Shown here: positions 16,053 through 23,896 of the stretch, in pieces | Position numbering within the stretch: the stretch's first letter is position 1 | Layout of the letters: every line of letters starts with the position of its first letter | Assembly: GCA_031553755.1 (NCBI GenBank) | Contig: JAVBKZ010000006.1 | Location: 1 to 42,720, forward strand | Length of the DNA stretch: 42,720 nucleotides | Reading direction: 5' to 3' | Source of the DNA: JAIRVZ01 sp031553755 | GTDB taxonomy: Bacteria; Bacteroidota; Bacteroidia; Bacteroidales; Azobacteroidaceae | The notes under the pieces: model-generated | The model's database searches: none | What the model saw: the letters and a program-made list of their open reading frames with translations, nothing else | What the model was told of the DNA's origin: nothing | Position numbers and translations under genes: made by a program

Positions 16053-17931
16053 TTTTATTAATCTCGGTTGTTAATTCTTCATTAACTTTTAGAATAGTTT
16101 TAATATCTTCTTTGATGTTACTTTGCCTGGATATATACAAGAAATAAAAAATTAATCCAATAGGGAAAAACCATTTGCAGAAAGTTTGAATGTTTTTATC
16201 TTTCGGATAATAATGTTTTATATTAATGATAGGATAATCCATCAATTTTCCGATAATATAATTTTCATTGGAGTTTTTTAAATCTTCGATGATATATTCC
16301 ATTAAATCAGATAATTCATTGATATTATCGTTTATATGAGTTTTCCAAAAAGAAAAGTAATTAATGAATAGTTTGTTTTGTTCAAGAAAATCCGTAGATA
16401 ATTTATTTAATTTGTCGATATTTAATAAATTTTCTTTATAATCAGGTTGATTTATTATAAGCTCTTTCCGTTGGTAATTTCGTATTTCCTTTTTACCTAT
16501 TAAACGTTTGAAAAATCCGGTCCATGTGTTTATATCAAACATAACAGAATCTCTGACAGCTTTGTAAGTGAAAAATATTCCTAAAGAAAAAAGGACTAAC
16601 GAACTTAACCACATGCCTTGCCATACAGGTAAAACGCTTTGTTTTGCTAATTTTTCTCCGAAAATATTGATTGAATAATAAAACAGAAAAAGAAATACCG
16701 ATATAACGGCGGGCATGCCCAAACCTCCTTTTCGAATGATAGCTCCTAAAGGCGCTCCGATAAATAAAAAGATAAAACAAGCAAAAGAAACCGTAAATTT
16801 TCGATGCCATTCAATTTTATGCCCATTAATGGCACTTTGCCGTTCTTTTTGTATTATCCTGTTGTATTCGTATTCGTTTCTGATATTTTGTGCCCGATTT
16901 TTAGCTTCATTTATAATTTGTAGCTGTTTATTTGGTTCTTTTTCTTCTAAATAGGTTTGAACATTAATTTTTTCTTTCGGTTTTTTATCTGTTTTTTGTG
17001 TAATTATATTTTCCGGACTTAGCGCATCCGTATATGAATATTTCCTTAAATTATTTGAAATAGAGCTGTTAACACTATCTTCGACGACCGAAACAGAATC
17101 AATATATATTCTCAGCGCATCTAAATTTTTAGATAAATCGCGGCTTTGCATAAATGATTCGTCTTCCATTTTGAAATTGGCGTCAAATTCTATTAGCATT
17201 TCTTTTAGCGTAAATTTTTCTCTTAAATAAGGAATTTTTTGATTCCGGTTTCTACTGTTGCTTTGTTTAAGATTTTCGAAAGATTCTCCATTGAAAATAG
17301 AAAAAACCAAATGTTTTTTGTCGACCGAAGCTGTAAGTTTGCCCGAATCGGCAACGATAACCTTGGCATTGTCGAATCCTTTTGAAAAATCATAGATCAT
17401 GATATCATTCAGGTTTCCTGTCTTTTTGTTTTTGTGATCGACATAAACGTTATACCCTTGTATTTCTTTGTAAAAAGTTTTTTCGGGTATGTCGAGTTCG
17501 GGAGATTTTAGTTTAATGGAACGTACCAACGTCCAAAGTTTAACTTGAGTAGGAGGGAGTACGTTGTTTTGAAAAAAGAAAGCTCCGATGGATACTAATA
17601 AGATAAGAATAATAATAGGGCGCATGATTCTTAGCAAAGAGATACCAGACGCTTTCATAGCTAATAATTCGAATTTTTCGCCTAAATTTCCGAAAGCCAT
17701 CAGGGATGCTAATAAAATAGCGAGAGGCAGGGCCATTGGTACCATGGCAAGCGCGGCATAAAAAAACATTTTACCCACAACAAACAATCCCAGTCCTTTA
17801 CCCACCATGTCGTCTACATACTTCCATAGAAATTGCATGAGAATGATAAACAAACACACGCCGAAAGTAGCAAAAAACAAAGGCAAAAAAGTAGTTATAA
17901 TAAAAACATATAGCCTTTTGATTCGCAACAT
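16027..17931 (-). CDS. LptF/LptG-type permease (YjgP/YjgQ family)
   Basis: This family forms the inner-membrane part of the LptB2FG transporter that pulls lipopolysaccharide out of the membrane. I start at the ATG at 17931 (634 residues), giving MLRIKRLYVFIITTFLPLFF, a typical first helix. Helices near 10-35, 50-75 and 95-120 are followed by a periplasmic jellyroll region, then a long charged cytoplasmic-looking insertion, and three more helices near 380-460 (IGAPLGAIIRKGGLGMPAVIS is a family signature). After these come about 130 residues and a further hydrophobic segment (WFFPIGLIFYFLYI). The extra length is common in this phylum as far as I know. Whether it is LptF or LptG is not clear; no partner is nearby. 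Confidence 0.85.
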   Translation of the reverse strand: MLRIKRLYVFIITTFLPLFFATFGVCLFIILMQFLWKYVDDMVGKGLGLFVVGKMFFYAALAMVPMALPLAILLASLMAFGNLGEKFELLAMKASGISLLRIMRPIIILILLVSIGAFFFQNNVLPPTQVKLWTLVRSIKLKSPELDIPEKTFYKEIQGYNVYVDHKNKKTGNLNDIMIYDFSKGFDNAKVIVADSGKLTASVDKKHLVFSIFNGESFENLKQSNSRNRNQKIPYLREKFTLKEMLIEFDANFKMEDESFMQSRDLSKNLDALRIYIDSVSVVEDSVNSSISNNLRKYSYTDALSPENIITQKTDKKPKEKINVQTYLEEKEPNKQLQIINEAKNRAQNIRNEYEYNRIIQKERQSAINGHKIEWHRKFTVSFACFIFLFIGAPLGAIIRKGGLGMPAVISVFLFLFYYSINIFGEKLAKQSVLPVWQGMWLSSLVLFSLGIFFTYKAVRDSVMFDINTWTGFFKRLIGKKEIRNYQRKELIINQPDYKENLLNIDKLNKLSTDFLEQNKLFINYFSFWKTHINDNINELSDLMEYIIEDLKNSNENYIIGKLMDYPIINIKHYYPKDKNIQTFCKWFFPIGLIFYFLYISRQSNIKEDIKTILKVNEELTTEINKILISKNVN

Positions 17932-17955
17932 ATAGTATTGTTGAAATTCAGCGGG

Positions 17956-17963
17956 CAAAGATA
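17956..17963 (-). promoter_or_regulatory. -7 box upstream of the LptF/G permease
   Basis: TATCTTTG on the minus strand, about 25 nt before the start codon. No TTG lies at 19-21 nt, so the -33 element is weak. Confidence 0.35.
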
Positions 17964-17980
17964 ACGTTTTTTTTAATTGA

Positions 17981-18028
17981 GAATTAAAAATGGAAAGTTG
18001 AAAATTCCTAATTTTTGATTTTTAATTC
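17981..18028 (-). repeat. GAATTAAAAAT pseudo-palindrome between the START-like gene and the permease
   Basis: GAATTAAAAAT (17981-17991) is the exact reverse complement of ATTTTTAATTC (18018-18028). The 26-nt centre contains further AATTC/GAAAATT pieces. The outer arm ends 5 nt from the stop of the START-like gene. No T-run follows. The units resemble those at 30366-30411 and 41644-41721. Confidence 0.55.
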
Positions 18029-18033
18029 AGAAC

Positions 18034-18417
18034 TTATATTCCAAGCATCTGAGTTAATTCTTTGATTTGTTTTTCCCAAAGTACTATGGTTTCCTCCTTT
18101 TCTTCAGGATCGGCAAAATCAGTAATGTCTAATACGATTGCGCCGGTCAATTCATCTTTGTGTAATTTGAATTCGAAATAAGATTCGGGATTCTCATCTT
18201 CAATCCACCTGAAACGAATGCAGGTATTGGGAACTACTGTTAATAATTGTGCTTCGATAGCAGTTTTATTCCAATTAAAAATATAGAGATTTTCTTTTTT
18301 GGAAACATCATCGGCAAACCATTCCGAAAGTCCGGAAGGAGTTGAAACATAATTCCATAGGTTGTTTCTTGATGCTTTATTAAAGACGTATTCAAGATTA
18401 AATTTTTCTTTTCTCAT
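18034..18417 (-). CDS. START-like (SRPBCC) domain protein
   Basis: The 127-residue protein matches the AHSA1/START-like fold: KFNLEYVFNKASRNNLWNYVSTPSGLSEWFADDV at the start, IFNWNKTAIEAQLLTVVPN and IRFRWIEDENPESYFEFKL in the sheet, and a C-terminal helix LWEKQIKELTQML. Such small proteins bind hydrophobic ligands or act as cochaperones. In Bacteroidota this version is a conserved single-domain protein of unknown role. I use the ATG at 18417; one three codons upstream is equally possible. It diverges from rfbB and lies upstream of the LptF/G permease gene. Confidence 0.8.
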   Translation of the reverse strand: MRKEKFNLEYVFNKASRNNLWNYVSTPSGLSEWFADDVSKKENLYIFNWNKTAIEAQLLTVVPNTCIRFRWIEDENPESYFEFKLHKDELTGAIVLDITDFADPEEKEETIVLWEKQIKELTQMLGI

Positions 18418-18508
18418 TTTTAGCATTAAAGAGTTTAAAAAATCGCCTCTAAGGTAGAAAATAATTTTTTAAGTTCATAAAAAAGGTTTAAAATGTAAAT
18501 TATAAGAT

Positions 18509-18516
18509 TTACCTTT
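18509..18516 (+). promoter_or_regulatory. -7 box of the rfbB-argC unit
   Basis: TACCTTTG, 64 nt before the rfbB ATG, matches TAnnTTTG. At a 20-nt spacer the -33 position reads TTT, close to TTG. Confidence 0.5.
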
Positions 18517-18579
18517 GTTGACAATTTTTGAGAATAATATTAGTTGTTGATTTTTTAATTTTTTAAATAAATACGTTTT

Positions 18580-19626
18580 ATGAAGAATATTCTTATTACC
18601 GGAGGAGCTGGTTTTATCGGATCTCACGTGGTGCGTTTATTTGTTAATAAATATCCCGATTATACAATTGTAAACTTGGATAAATTGACTTACGCCGGAA
18701 ATTTGGCAAATTTGAAAGATATTGAAAATCAGCCGAATTATCATTTTGAAAAAGCTGATATCTGTGATTTTGACGCTATGATTAAAATATTCGAAAAATA
18801 TGATATCGATGGCGTGATTCATCTGGCAGCTGAAAGCCATGTCGATCGTTCAATTAAAGATCCGTTTACTTTTGCTCAAACCAACGTGATGGGAACTTTA
18901 TCGTTGTTGCAAGCCGCAAAACACTATTGGAATGGAAATTGGGATAATAAATTATTTTACCATATTTCGACCGACGAAGTTTATGGTTCGTTGAGCAATG
19001 AAGGATTTTTCGTAGAAACTACAAAATACGATCCACATTCTCCGTATTCGGCCTCGAAAGCGGCAAGCGACCACTTTGTCCGTGCTTTTCATGATACTTT
19101 CGGAATGCCTACGCTTGTAACAAATTGTTCTAATAATTACGGTCCATATCAATTTCCTGAAAAATTGATTCCTTTATTTATAAATAATATACGTAATAAT
19201 AAACCTCTGCCGGTGTATGGTAAAGGTGAAAATGTGCGTGACTGGCTCTATGTCGTAGATCATGCTCGTGCTATCGATGTGATTTTCCATCAGGGAAAGA
19301 TAAACGAAACATATAATATCGGAGGTTTCAACGAATGGAAAAATATCGATTTGATAAAAGTTATTATAAAAACGGTTGATAAGTTATTAGGGAGAGAACC
19401 CGGATGTTCTGAAAAACTAATTACTTATGTAACAGATAGAGCCGGACATGATTTACGTTACGCGATTGATTCCACTAAGTTGAAAAATGAATTGGGTTGG
19501 GAGCCAAGCCTTCAATTTGAAGAAGGGATCGAAAAAACGGTGAGTTGGTATTTAGATAATCAGGAATGGTTGGATAACGTTACCAGCGGAGAATATGAGA
19601 ATTATTACAAAAAAATGTATGATTAA
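18580..19626 (+). CDS. rfbB: dTDP-glucose 4,6-dehydratase
   Basis: Converts dTDP-glucose to dTDP-4-keto-6-deoxyglucose, the branch point to dTDP-rhamnose and other deoxysugars of surface polysaccharides. The 348-residue protein has the NAD-binding GGAGFIGSHVVR at residues 7-18, the active-site ISTDEVYGSL with T130-D131-E132, and Y156-x3-K160 in YSASKAASD. HLAAESHVDRSI and NNYGPYQFPEKLIP are also diagnostic. The usual partners (rfbA, rfbC, rfbD) are not here. Instead its last codons overlap the argC start by 8 nt. Confidence 0.95.
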   Translation: MKNILITGGAGFIGSHVVRLFVNKYPDYTIVNLDKLTYAGNLANLKDIENQPNYHFEKADICDFDAMIKIFEKYDIDGVIHLAAESHVDRSIKDPFTFAQTNVMGTLSLLQAAKHYWNGNWDNKLFYHISTDEVYGSLSNEGFFVETTKYDPHSPYSASKAASDHFVRAFHDTFGMPTLVTNCSNNYGPYQFPEKLIPLFINNIRNNKPLPVYGKGENVRDWLYVVDHARAIDVIFHQGKINETYNIGGFNEWKNIDLIKVIIKTVDKLLGREPGCSEKLITYVTDRAGHDLRYAIDSTKLKNELGWEPSLQFEEGIEKTVSWYLDNQEWLDNVTSGEYENYYKKMYD

Positions 19627-20587
19627 AATAGGAATCATCGGTGGAGCAGGCTACACGGCTGGAGAGTTATTACGATTATTGATTAATCATCCCGATGTAG
19701 AAATAGCATTTATCCATAGTACAAGTAATGCGGGAAACAAGATAACAGATATTCATGGTGGATTGATCGGAGAAACGGAACTGACGTTTTCTTCCGAACA
19801 TCCCTTTGAGAAAGTTAACGCTCTATTTCTTTGTTCCGCGCATGGCGACAGCAAAAAATTCATGGAAGAGAATGATATTCCACAAAATGTCAAAATTATC
19901 GACCTTTCTACCGATTATCGAAAAGAAAGTACTGAACACGATTTTGTTTATGGCTTGCCCGAATTGAATAAAGAACGCATTCAAAAAGCGTCACGCATCG
20001 CAAATCCCGGATGTTTTGCAACGGCCATACAATTGGCAATCTTGCCTTTAGCTGCGAATAATCTGTTGAAAAATGAAATACATGTGAACGCCATTACCGG
20101 TTCAACCGGAGCGGGAGTAAAACCTTCATCGACAACGCATTTTAGCTGGAGAGATAACAATATTTCCATTTATAAACCTTTCGAGCATCAGCATTTAGGA
20201 GAAATCAACCAATCGTTGAAACAGTTGCAGAAAAGCTTTAATCAACCGGTCAATTTTATTCCGGTTCGTGGAAATTTTTCCCGCGGTATATATGCTACCG
20301 CATACACTGATTGTGACTTGTCTTTAGAAGAAGTAAAAGCATTATACGCAGATTTTTACAAAGATGCTGCATTTACTTTTATTACAGACAAAAATCCGGA
20401 TTTGAAGCAAGTGATAAACACCAACAAGTGTGTGATTTATCTCGAAAAGCACGGAAATAAAATCTTGATTGTTTCCATGATTGATAACCTACTTAAAGGT
20501 GCTTCAGGACAGGCGGTACACAACTTCAATTTGATGTTTGGTTTGGAAGAAAAAACGGGATTGAAACTAAAGCCGAGTGCTTTTTAA
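19619..20587 (+). CDS. argC: N-acetyl-gamma-glutamyl-phosphate reductase
   Basis: Third step of arginine synthesis: NADPH-dependent reduction of N-acetylglutamyl phosphate. I start at the ATG at 19619 (MIKIGIIGGAGYTAGELLRLL, 322 residues), which overlaps the rfbB stop by 8 nt; eight codons of open frame upstream lie in rfbB. The nucleotide-binding GGAGYTAGE, the catalytic C132 in NPGCFATAIQLAI, and GSTGAGVKPSSTTHF and HQHLGEI are family hallmarks. It belongs with argD (21110) and proC (22369); the GxxExxY cassette separates it from argD. Confidence 0.96.
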   Translation: MIKIGIIGGAGYTAGELLRLLINHPDVEIAFIHSTSNAGNKITDIHGGLIGETELTFSSEHPFEKVNALFLCSAHGDSKKFMEENDIPQNVKIIDLSTDYRKESTEHDFVYGLPELNKERIQKASRIANPGCFATAIQLAILPLAANNLLKNEIHVNAITGSTGAGVKPSSTTHFSWRDNNISIYKPFEHQHLGEINQSLKQLQKSFNQPVNFIPVRGNFSRGIYATAYTDCDLSLEEVKALYADFYKDAAFTFITDKNPDLKQVINTNKCVIYLEKHGNKILIVSMIDNLLKGASGQAVHNFNLMFGLEEKTGLKLKPSAF

Positions 20588-20590
20588 TTA

Positions 20591-21096
20591 ATAATAAACA
20601 CGGAGTAAAAGGAGTTTTATTCACGGAGTTATATATTTTATTAACTAAAACTTATTAATACCTTAATGTTATGTTACAAGATGAAATTTTGACAGAAAAA
20701 ATATTGGGTTGTGCATATACTGTTCATTCAATATTAGGTCCCGGTTTATTGGAAAAGACTTACGAAGAATGTTTGTTTTATGAATTAAAACAAAAGGGCT
20801 TTATGGTAGAAAAACAAAGGGAAATGACTTTGAAATATAAAGATATTTGGATTAATGTTGGATATAGATTAGATTTATTGGTTGAAGGTCGGATAATTTT
20901 AGAATTAAAAACAGTAGATGATTTGGCACCCATACATACAGCCCAATTACTGACTTACTTAAGACTTTCAGAATGCCCAATAGGTTATTTGATAAACTTT
21001 AATGTTAAATCATTGAAACACGGCATCAAAAGATATATTATTTAATGACTCGGTGTAACTCGGTGAATAAGACTCCTTTTACTCCGTGTTATAATA
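20591..21096 (+). mobile_element. Inverted-repeat cassette carrying a GxxExxY gene, with 6-bp flanking direct repeat
   Basis: Two 34-nt arms, 20597-20630 and 21057-21090, are reverse complements at 32 of 34 positions. They contain ACTCCGTGTT, TTTTACTCC and GTGAATAA. Immediately outside both arms stands ATAATA in the same orientation (20591-20596 and 21091-21096), as in a target-site duplication. The only gene between the arms is the GxxExxY protein. The cassette sits in the argC-argD gap. No transposase is present, so any movement would need help from elsewhere. The direct repeat is AT-rich and could be chance. Confidence 0.6.
20671..21045 (+). CDS. GxxExxY protein (PD-(D/E)xK nuclease-like)
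   Basis: The 124-residue product has the naming motif G25-x2-E28-x2-Y31 in GPGLLEKTYEE and a C-terminal half with D68 ... E78-x-K80 (RLDLLVEGRIILELKTV), the pattern of the PD-(D/E)xK nuclease core, then a helix and the strand GYLINFNV. The family is widespread, small and without an established function. This copy is complete and in frame. It is the only gene within a pair of near-perfect 34-nt inverted repeats and interrupts an arginine gene pair, which suggests it arrived as a unit. Whether it acts on DNA is inference. Confidence 0.85.
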   Translation: MLQDEILTEKILGCAYTVHSILGPGLLEKTYEECLFYELKQKGFMVEKQREMTLKYKDIWINVGYRLDLLVEGRIILELKTVDDLAPIHTAQLLTYLRLSECPIGYLINFNVKSLKHGIKRYII

Positions 21097-21109
21097 AAAA
21101 ATAGGACAA

Positions 21110-22231
21110 ATGAAACCATTCGATGTATATCCTCTTTGGAATATTGAGCCGGTCAAAGCTCAGGGGTGCAAAATATATGACAAAGAAGGAAATGAATATT
21201 TAGATTTTTATGGCGGACATGCCGTAATTTCTATTGGACATACTCACCCTCATTATGTGAAAATGTTGACGGAACAGTTGAATAAAATTGCGTTTTATTC
21301 CAATTCAGTACTTAATTCACTTCAAGACGAATATGCTGAAAAACTTGGAAAAATGTCGGGGTATGAAGATTATTCCGTCTTTTTGGTAAATTCGGGAGCA
21401 GAGGCAAATGAAAACGCGTTGAAATTAGCATCGTTTCACAACAAAAGAAAAAAGGTTGTAGCCTTTAAACAAGCGTTTCACGGACGGACTTCAGCTGCAG
21501 TTAGTGTAACTGATATTCCCAAATATTTGGCTCCTGTGAATGAAAACATTGAAGTCGTTTTTCTCCCGTTCAATGATATTGACTCTGTCAGAAACACTTT
21601 GAATAATAAAGATATTTCTTCTGTTATCATTGAAGGAATACAAGGGATAGGCGGAATTCAAGTTCCGGATATTTCGTTTATGCAGGAATTGAGCAAGGTT
21701 TGTAAAGAAACCGGAACTGTTTTGATTTTAGACGAAATCCAATCCGGCTATGGCCGAACAGGAAAATTCTTTGCTCATCAATATGCAGGAATCAGACCAG
21801 ATATCATCACAATAGCTAAAGGAATGGGTAACGGTTTTCCCGTTTCGGGAGTAATTATTTCTCCCGAATTTGAAGCCATTCACGGACAATTAGGCACTAC
21901 TTTCGGAGGAAATCATTTGGCTTGCGCCGCTGCTATTGCCGTTTTAGATGTGATGAAAGAAGAAAAACTGATTGAAAACGCGGCAAAAGTTGGAAATTTC
22001 CTGATGACCGAATTAAAGCAATTTCCTCAAATAAAAGAAGTCCGCGGACATGGTTTGATGATTGGTTTGGAATTCGATAAACCAATCAAATCGATGAGAG
22101 ATAAATTGCTTTTTGAAGAAAAAGTGTTTACCGGAGCAACCGGAACGAATGTCTTCCGTTTGTTGCCACCGCTTTGTTTATCAATAGAAGAAGCGAAAGA
22201 ATTTTTAGTGAGATTTGAGAAGGTAATATAA
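21110..22231 (+). CDS. argD: Acetylornithine aminotransferase
   Basis: PLP enzyme that makes N-acetylornithine (or the succinyl form, which Bacteroides species use) from the semialdehyde delivered by ArgC. The 373 residues include NSGAEANENALKLA, FHGRTSAAVSVT, LILDEIQSGYGRTGKFFAH, and the cofactor lysine K237 in IAKGMGNGFPVSGV. The length is at the short end for the family but nothing is missing. The start MKPFDVYPLWNIEPVKAQG is standard. It lies 19 nt after the right arm of the GxxExxY cassette, so its expression may depend on transcription through that cassette. Confidence 0.93.
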   Translation: MKPFDVYPLWNIEPVKAQGCKIYDKEGNEYLDFYGGHAVISIGHTHPHYVKMLTEQLNKIAFYSNSVLNSLQDEYAEKLGKMSGYEDYSVFLVNSGAEANENALKLASFHNKRKKVVAFKQAFHGRTSAAVSVTDIPKYLAPVNENIEVVFLPFNDIDSVRNTLNNKDISSVIIEGIQGIGGIQVPDISFMQELSKVCKETGTVLILDEIQSGYGRTGKFFAHQYAGIRPDIITIAKGMGNGFPVSGVIISPEFEAIHGQLGTTFGGNHLACAAAIAVLDVMKEEKLIENAAKVGNFLMTELKQFPQIKEVRGHGLMIGLEFDKPIKSMRDKLLFEEKVFTGATGTNVFRLLPPLCLSIEEAKEFLVRFEKVI

Positions 22232-22368
22232 ATATATGCTTTGTTATTCTTAAATTTGCAATCTATTTGAAAAATAGCTACAAAGGCTTACTTCTCCTAT
22301 CCACAAAGAGCACTTTCGAGTCGTTGGGGGGAGTTTTTGTACCTTAGTGGCATAATAATCATTTACGT

Positions 22369-23166
22369 ATGAAAATAGCAATTATTGGTTGTGGAAATAT
22401 GGGCAATGCCATTGTTCGAGGTTTAGTGCGGGGAACTGTTTTTAAACCAAGCGATATAACGGCAATAGATGTGCGTAAAGAGCCATTAGATGCTCTTAAA
22501 GCATTCGCTCCTGAAATTAATACTGTGTTAGAAGATTATGAAAGTCTTCCCGAAGCAGATATAATAATTTTAGCGGTAAAACCGTGGTTGGTAAAAGACA
22601 CTATTTGGGATATTAAATTCAAAATAGATTATGGTCGGCAGATTTTAGTTTCCATTGCAGCCGGAGTAACTATTGGTGAAATGAACGAATCCCTGAAGAA
22701 AGTAAGTGAACCATTCGAATTTCCCGCACTTTTCAGGGTAATTCCCAATACTGCCATTTCCATTGGAGAAAGTATGACGCTAATATCGTCGAACAACGCA
22801 TCTCCGGAGCAAGAAAAATTTTTATTGAAAATTTTCAATGAAATGGGAAAAGCGATTCTTATTGACGAAGAAAAATTAGCAAACGGATTGGCGCTGACTT
22901 CGTGCGGAATCGCTCATTTTTTCAGGCATGTACGCGCTGCTGTTCAAGCCGCTGTAGAAATGGGTTTTTATCCGAATGATGCTCAGGACATGATTGTACA
23001 TACTATGAAAGGAGCCGCGGAGTTGCTGCTTCATACAGGTGCGAATCCTGAAGAAGAAATTGATAAAGTGACGACTCCAGGTGGAATCACCATCAAAGGT
23101 TTGAATGAAATGGAAACTAACGGTTTTTCAAATGCGATTATAAAAGGATTAAAAGCAAGTAAATAA
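22369..23166 (+). CDS. proC: Pyrroline-5-carboxylate reductase
   Basis: Last step of proline synthesis, NAD(P)H-dependent. The 265-residue protein begins MKIAIIGCGNMGNAIVRGL with the nucleotide-binding G-x-G-x-x-G, has ILAVKPWLV, SIAAGVTIGEM and FRVIPNTAISIGESMTLI, and ends with the conserved TTPGGITIKGLNEMETNGFSNAI. It is 137 nt downstream of argD, in the same direction. Placement of proC with argC and argD is frequent in Bacteroidales. The 137-nt gap contains TAAATTTG (22251-22258), a -7-like box without a suitable -33 element. Confidence 0.95.
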   Translation: MKIAIIGCGNMGNAIVRGLVRGTVFKPSDITAIDVRKEPLDALKAFAPEINTVLEDYESLPEADIIILAVKPWLVKDTIWDIKFKIDYGRQILVSIAAGVTIGEMNESLKKVSEPFEFPALFRVIPNTAISIGESMTLISSNNASPEQEKFLLKIFNEMGKAILIDEEKLANGLALTSCGIAHFFRHVRAAVQAAVEMGFYPNDAQDMIVHTMKGAAELLLHTGANPEEEIDKVTTPGGITIKGLNEMETNGFSNAIIKGLKASK

Positions 23167-23182
23167 GATTAGTAAACAAGTA

Positions 23183-23240
23183 GACGAGTTGACAAGTAAA
23201 ACCGAATTTGTTGACTTGTCAACTTGTTAACTTGTTAACT
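23183..23240 (+). repeat. ACTTGTYA tandem-repeat pseudo-palindrome after proC
   Basis: GTTGACAAGT (23188-23197) is the reverse complement of ACTTGTCAAC (23214-23223); with wobble pairs the stem extends to 15 bp. The right arm is three 8-nt units (ACTTGTCA, ACTTGTTA, ACTTGTTA). The region fills the gap between proC and the regulator gene. There is no terminating T-run. Confidence 0.7.
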
Positions 23241-23248
23241 AAATAAAT

Positions 23249-23797
23249 ATGACAGAGCAGATTAAACAAATAGCGGAAAGATTGAAAGGATTGCGTGATT
23301 CGCTTGACCTTTCTTTGGAAGAAATGGCAAATAAATGCGATAAATTATCGGATGATATTGAGTTGTATGAATCGGGAGATGTTGATATACCGATGAGTTA
23401 TCTTTTTGATGTAGCTCAACGTTTTGGAATAGAAACTTCGACTTTAATTTCGGGAGATGAGCCAAAAATGAAAGCCTATTATTTAACCCGGAGAGGAAAA
23501 GGTGTTTCTATTGAAAGAACAAAAGCCTATAAGTATCAGGCGTTGGCAAGTGGATTCAAAAATCCGAAATCCGAACCATTCGAAGTGACAGTAGAACCTA
23601 ATACTAATCAGATATATCTGAACAGTCATAATGGACAGGAATTCAATTATGTATTGGAAGGTCGCTTACAATTCCGTATCAATAATAAGGATTTAATTCT
23701 GGAAGTAGGGGATAGTATCTATTTTGATTCATCTAATCCTCACGGAATGAAAGCATTGGATGGGAAATCTGTTAAGTTTTTGGCAATAATTATGTAG
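23249..23797 (+). CDS. XRE-type regulator with C-terminal cupin
   Basis: The 182-residue protein joins an N-terminal helix-turn-helix (residues 3-65: LKGLRDSLDLSLEEMANKCD ... LFDVAQRFGIETSTLISG) to a cupin barrel (about 110-180: NGQEFNYVLEGRLQFRINNKDLILEVGDSIYFDSSNPHGMKAL). In this family the cupin senses a small molecule and the HTH binds nearby DNA. The next gene is an AMP-forming acyl-CoA/acetate ligase 99 nt downstream in the same direction; this pairing is common in Bacteroidales, so the regulator probably controls that ligase. The ligand is unknown. Confidence 0.85.
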   Translation: MTEQIKQIAERLKGLRDSLDLSLEEMANKCDKLSDDIELYESGDVDIPMSYLFDVAQRFGIETSTLISGDEPKMKAYYLTRRGKGVSIERTKAYKYQALASGFKNPKSEPFEVTVEPNTNQIYLNSHNGQEFNYVLEGRLQFRINNKDLILEVGDSIYFDSSNPHGMKALDGKSVKFLAIIM

Positions 23798-23822
23798 TAT
23801 TTTGGAATGAAATGAAATTAAA

Positions 23823-23890
23823 GGGAGTTAAAAGAATATTAATAGTTTTCTCTAACCCCTTCTAACTTCCTCTAACTCCCTCTAACTTCT
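23823..23890 (+). repeat. Four tandem TCTAAC decamers with an upstream inverted copy
   Basis: Four consecutive 10-nt units occupy 23851-23890 (TCTAACCCCT, TCTAACTTCC, TCTAACTCCC, TCTAACTTCT). The left copy GGGAGTTA (23823-23830) is the reverse complement of TAACTCCC (23873-23880). The array ends 6 nt before the ligase ATG. Confidence 0.7.
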
Positions 23891-23896
23891 AAAATA

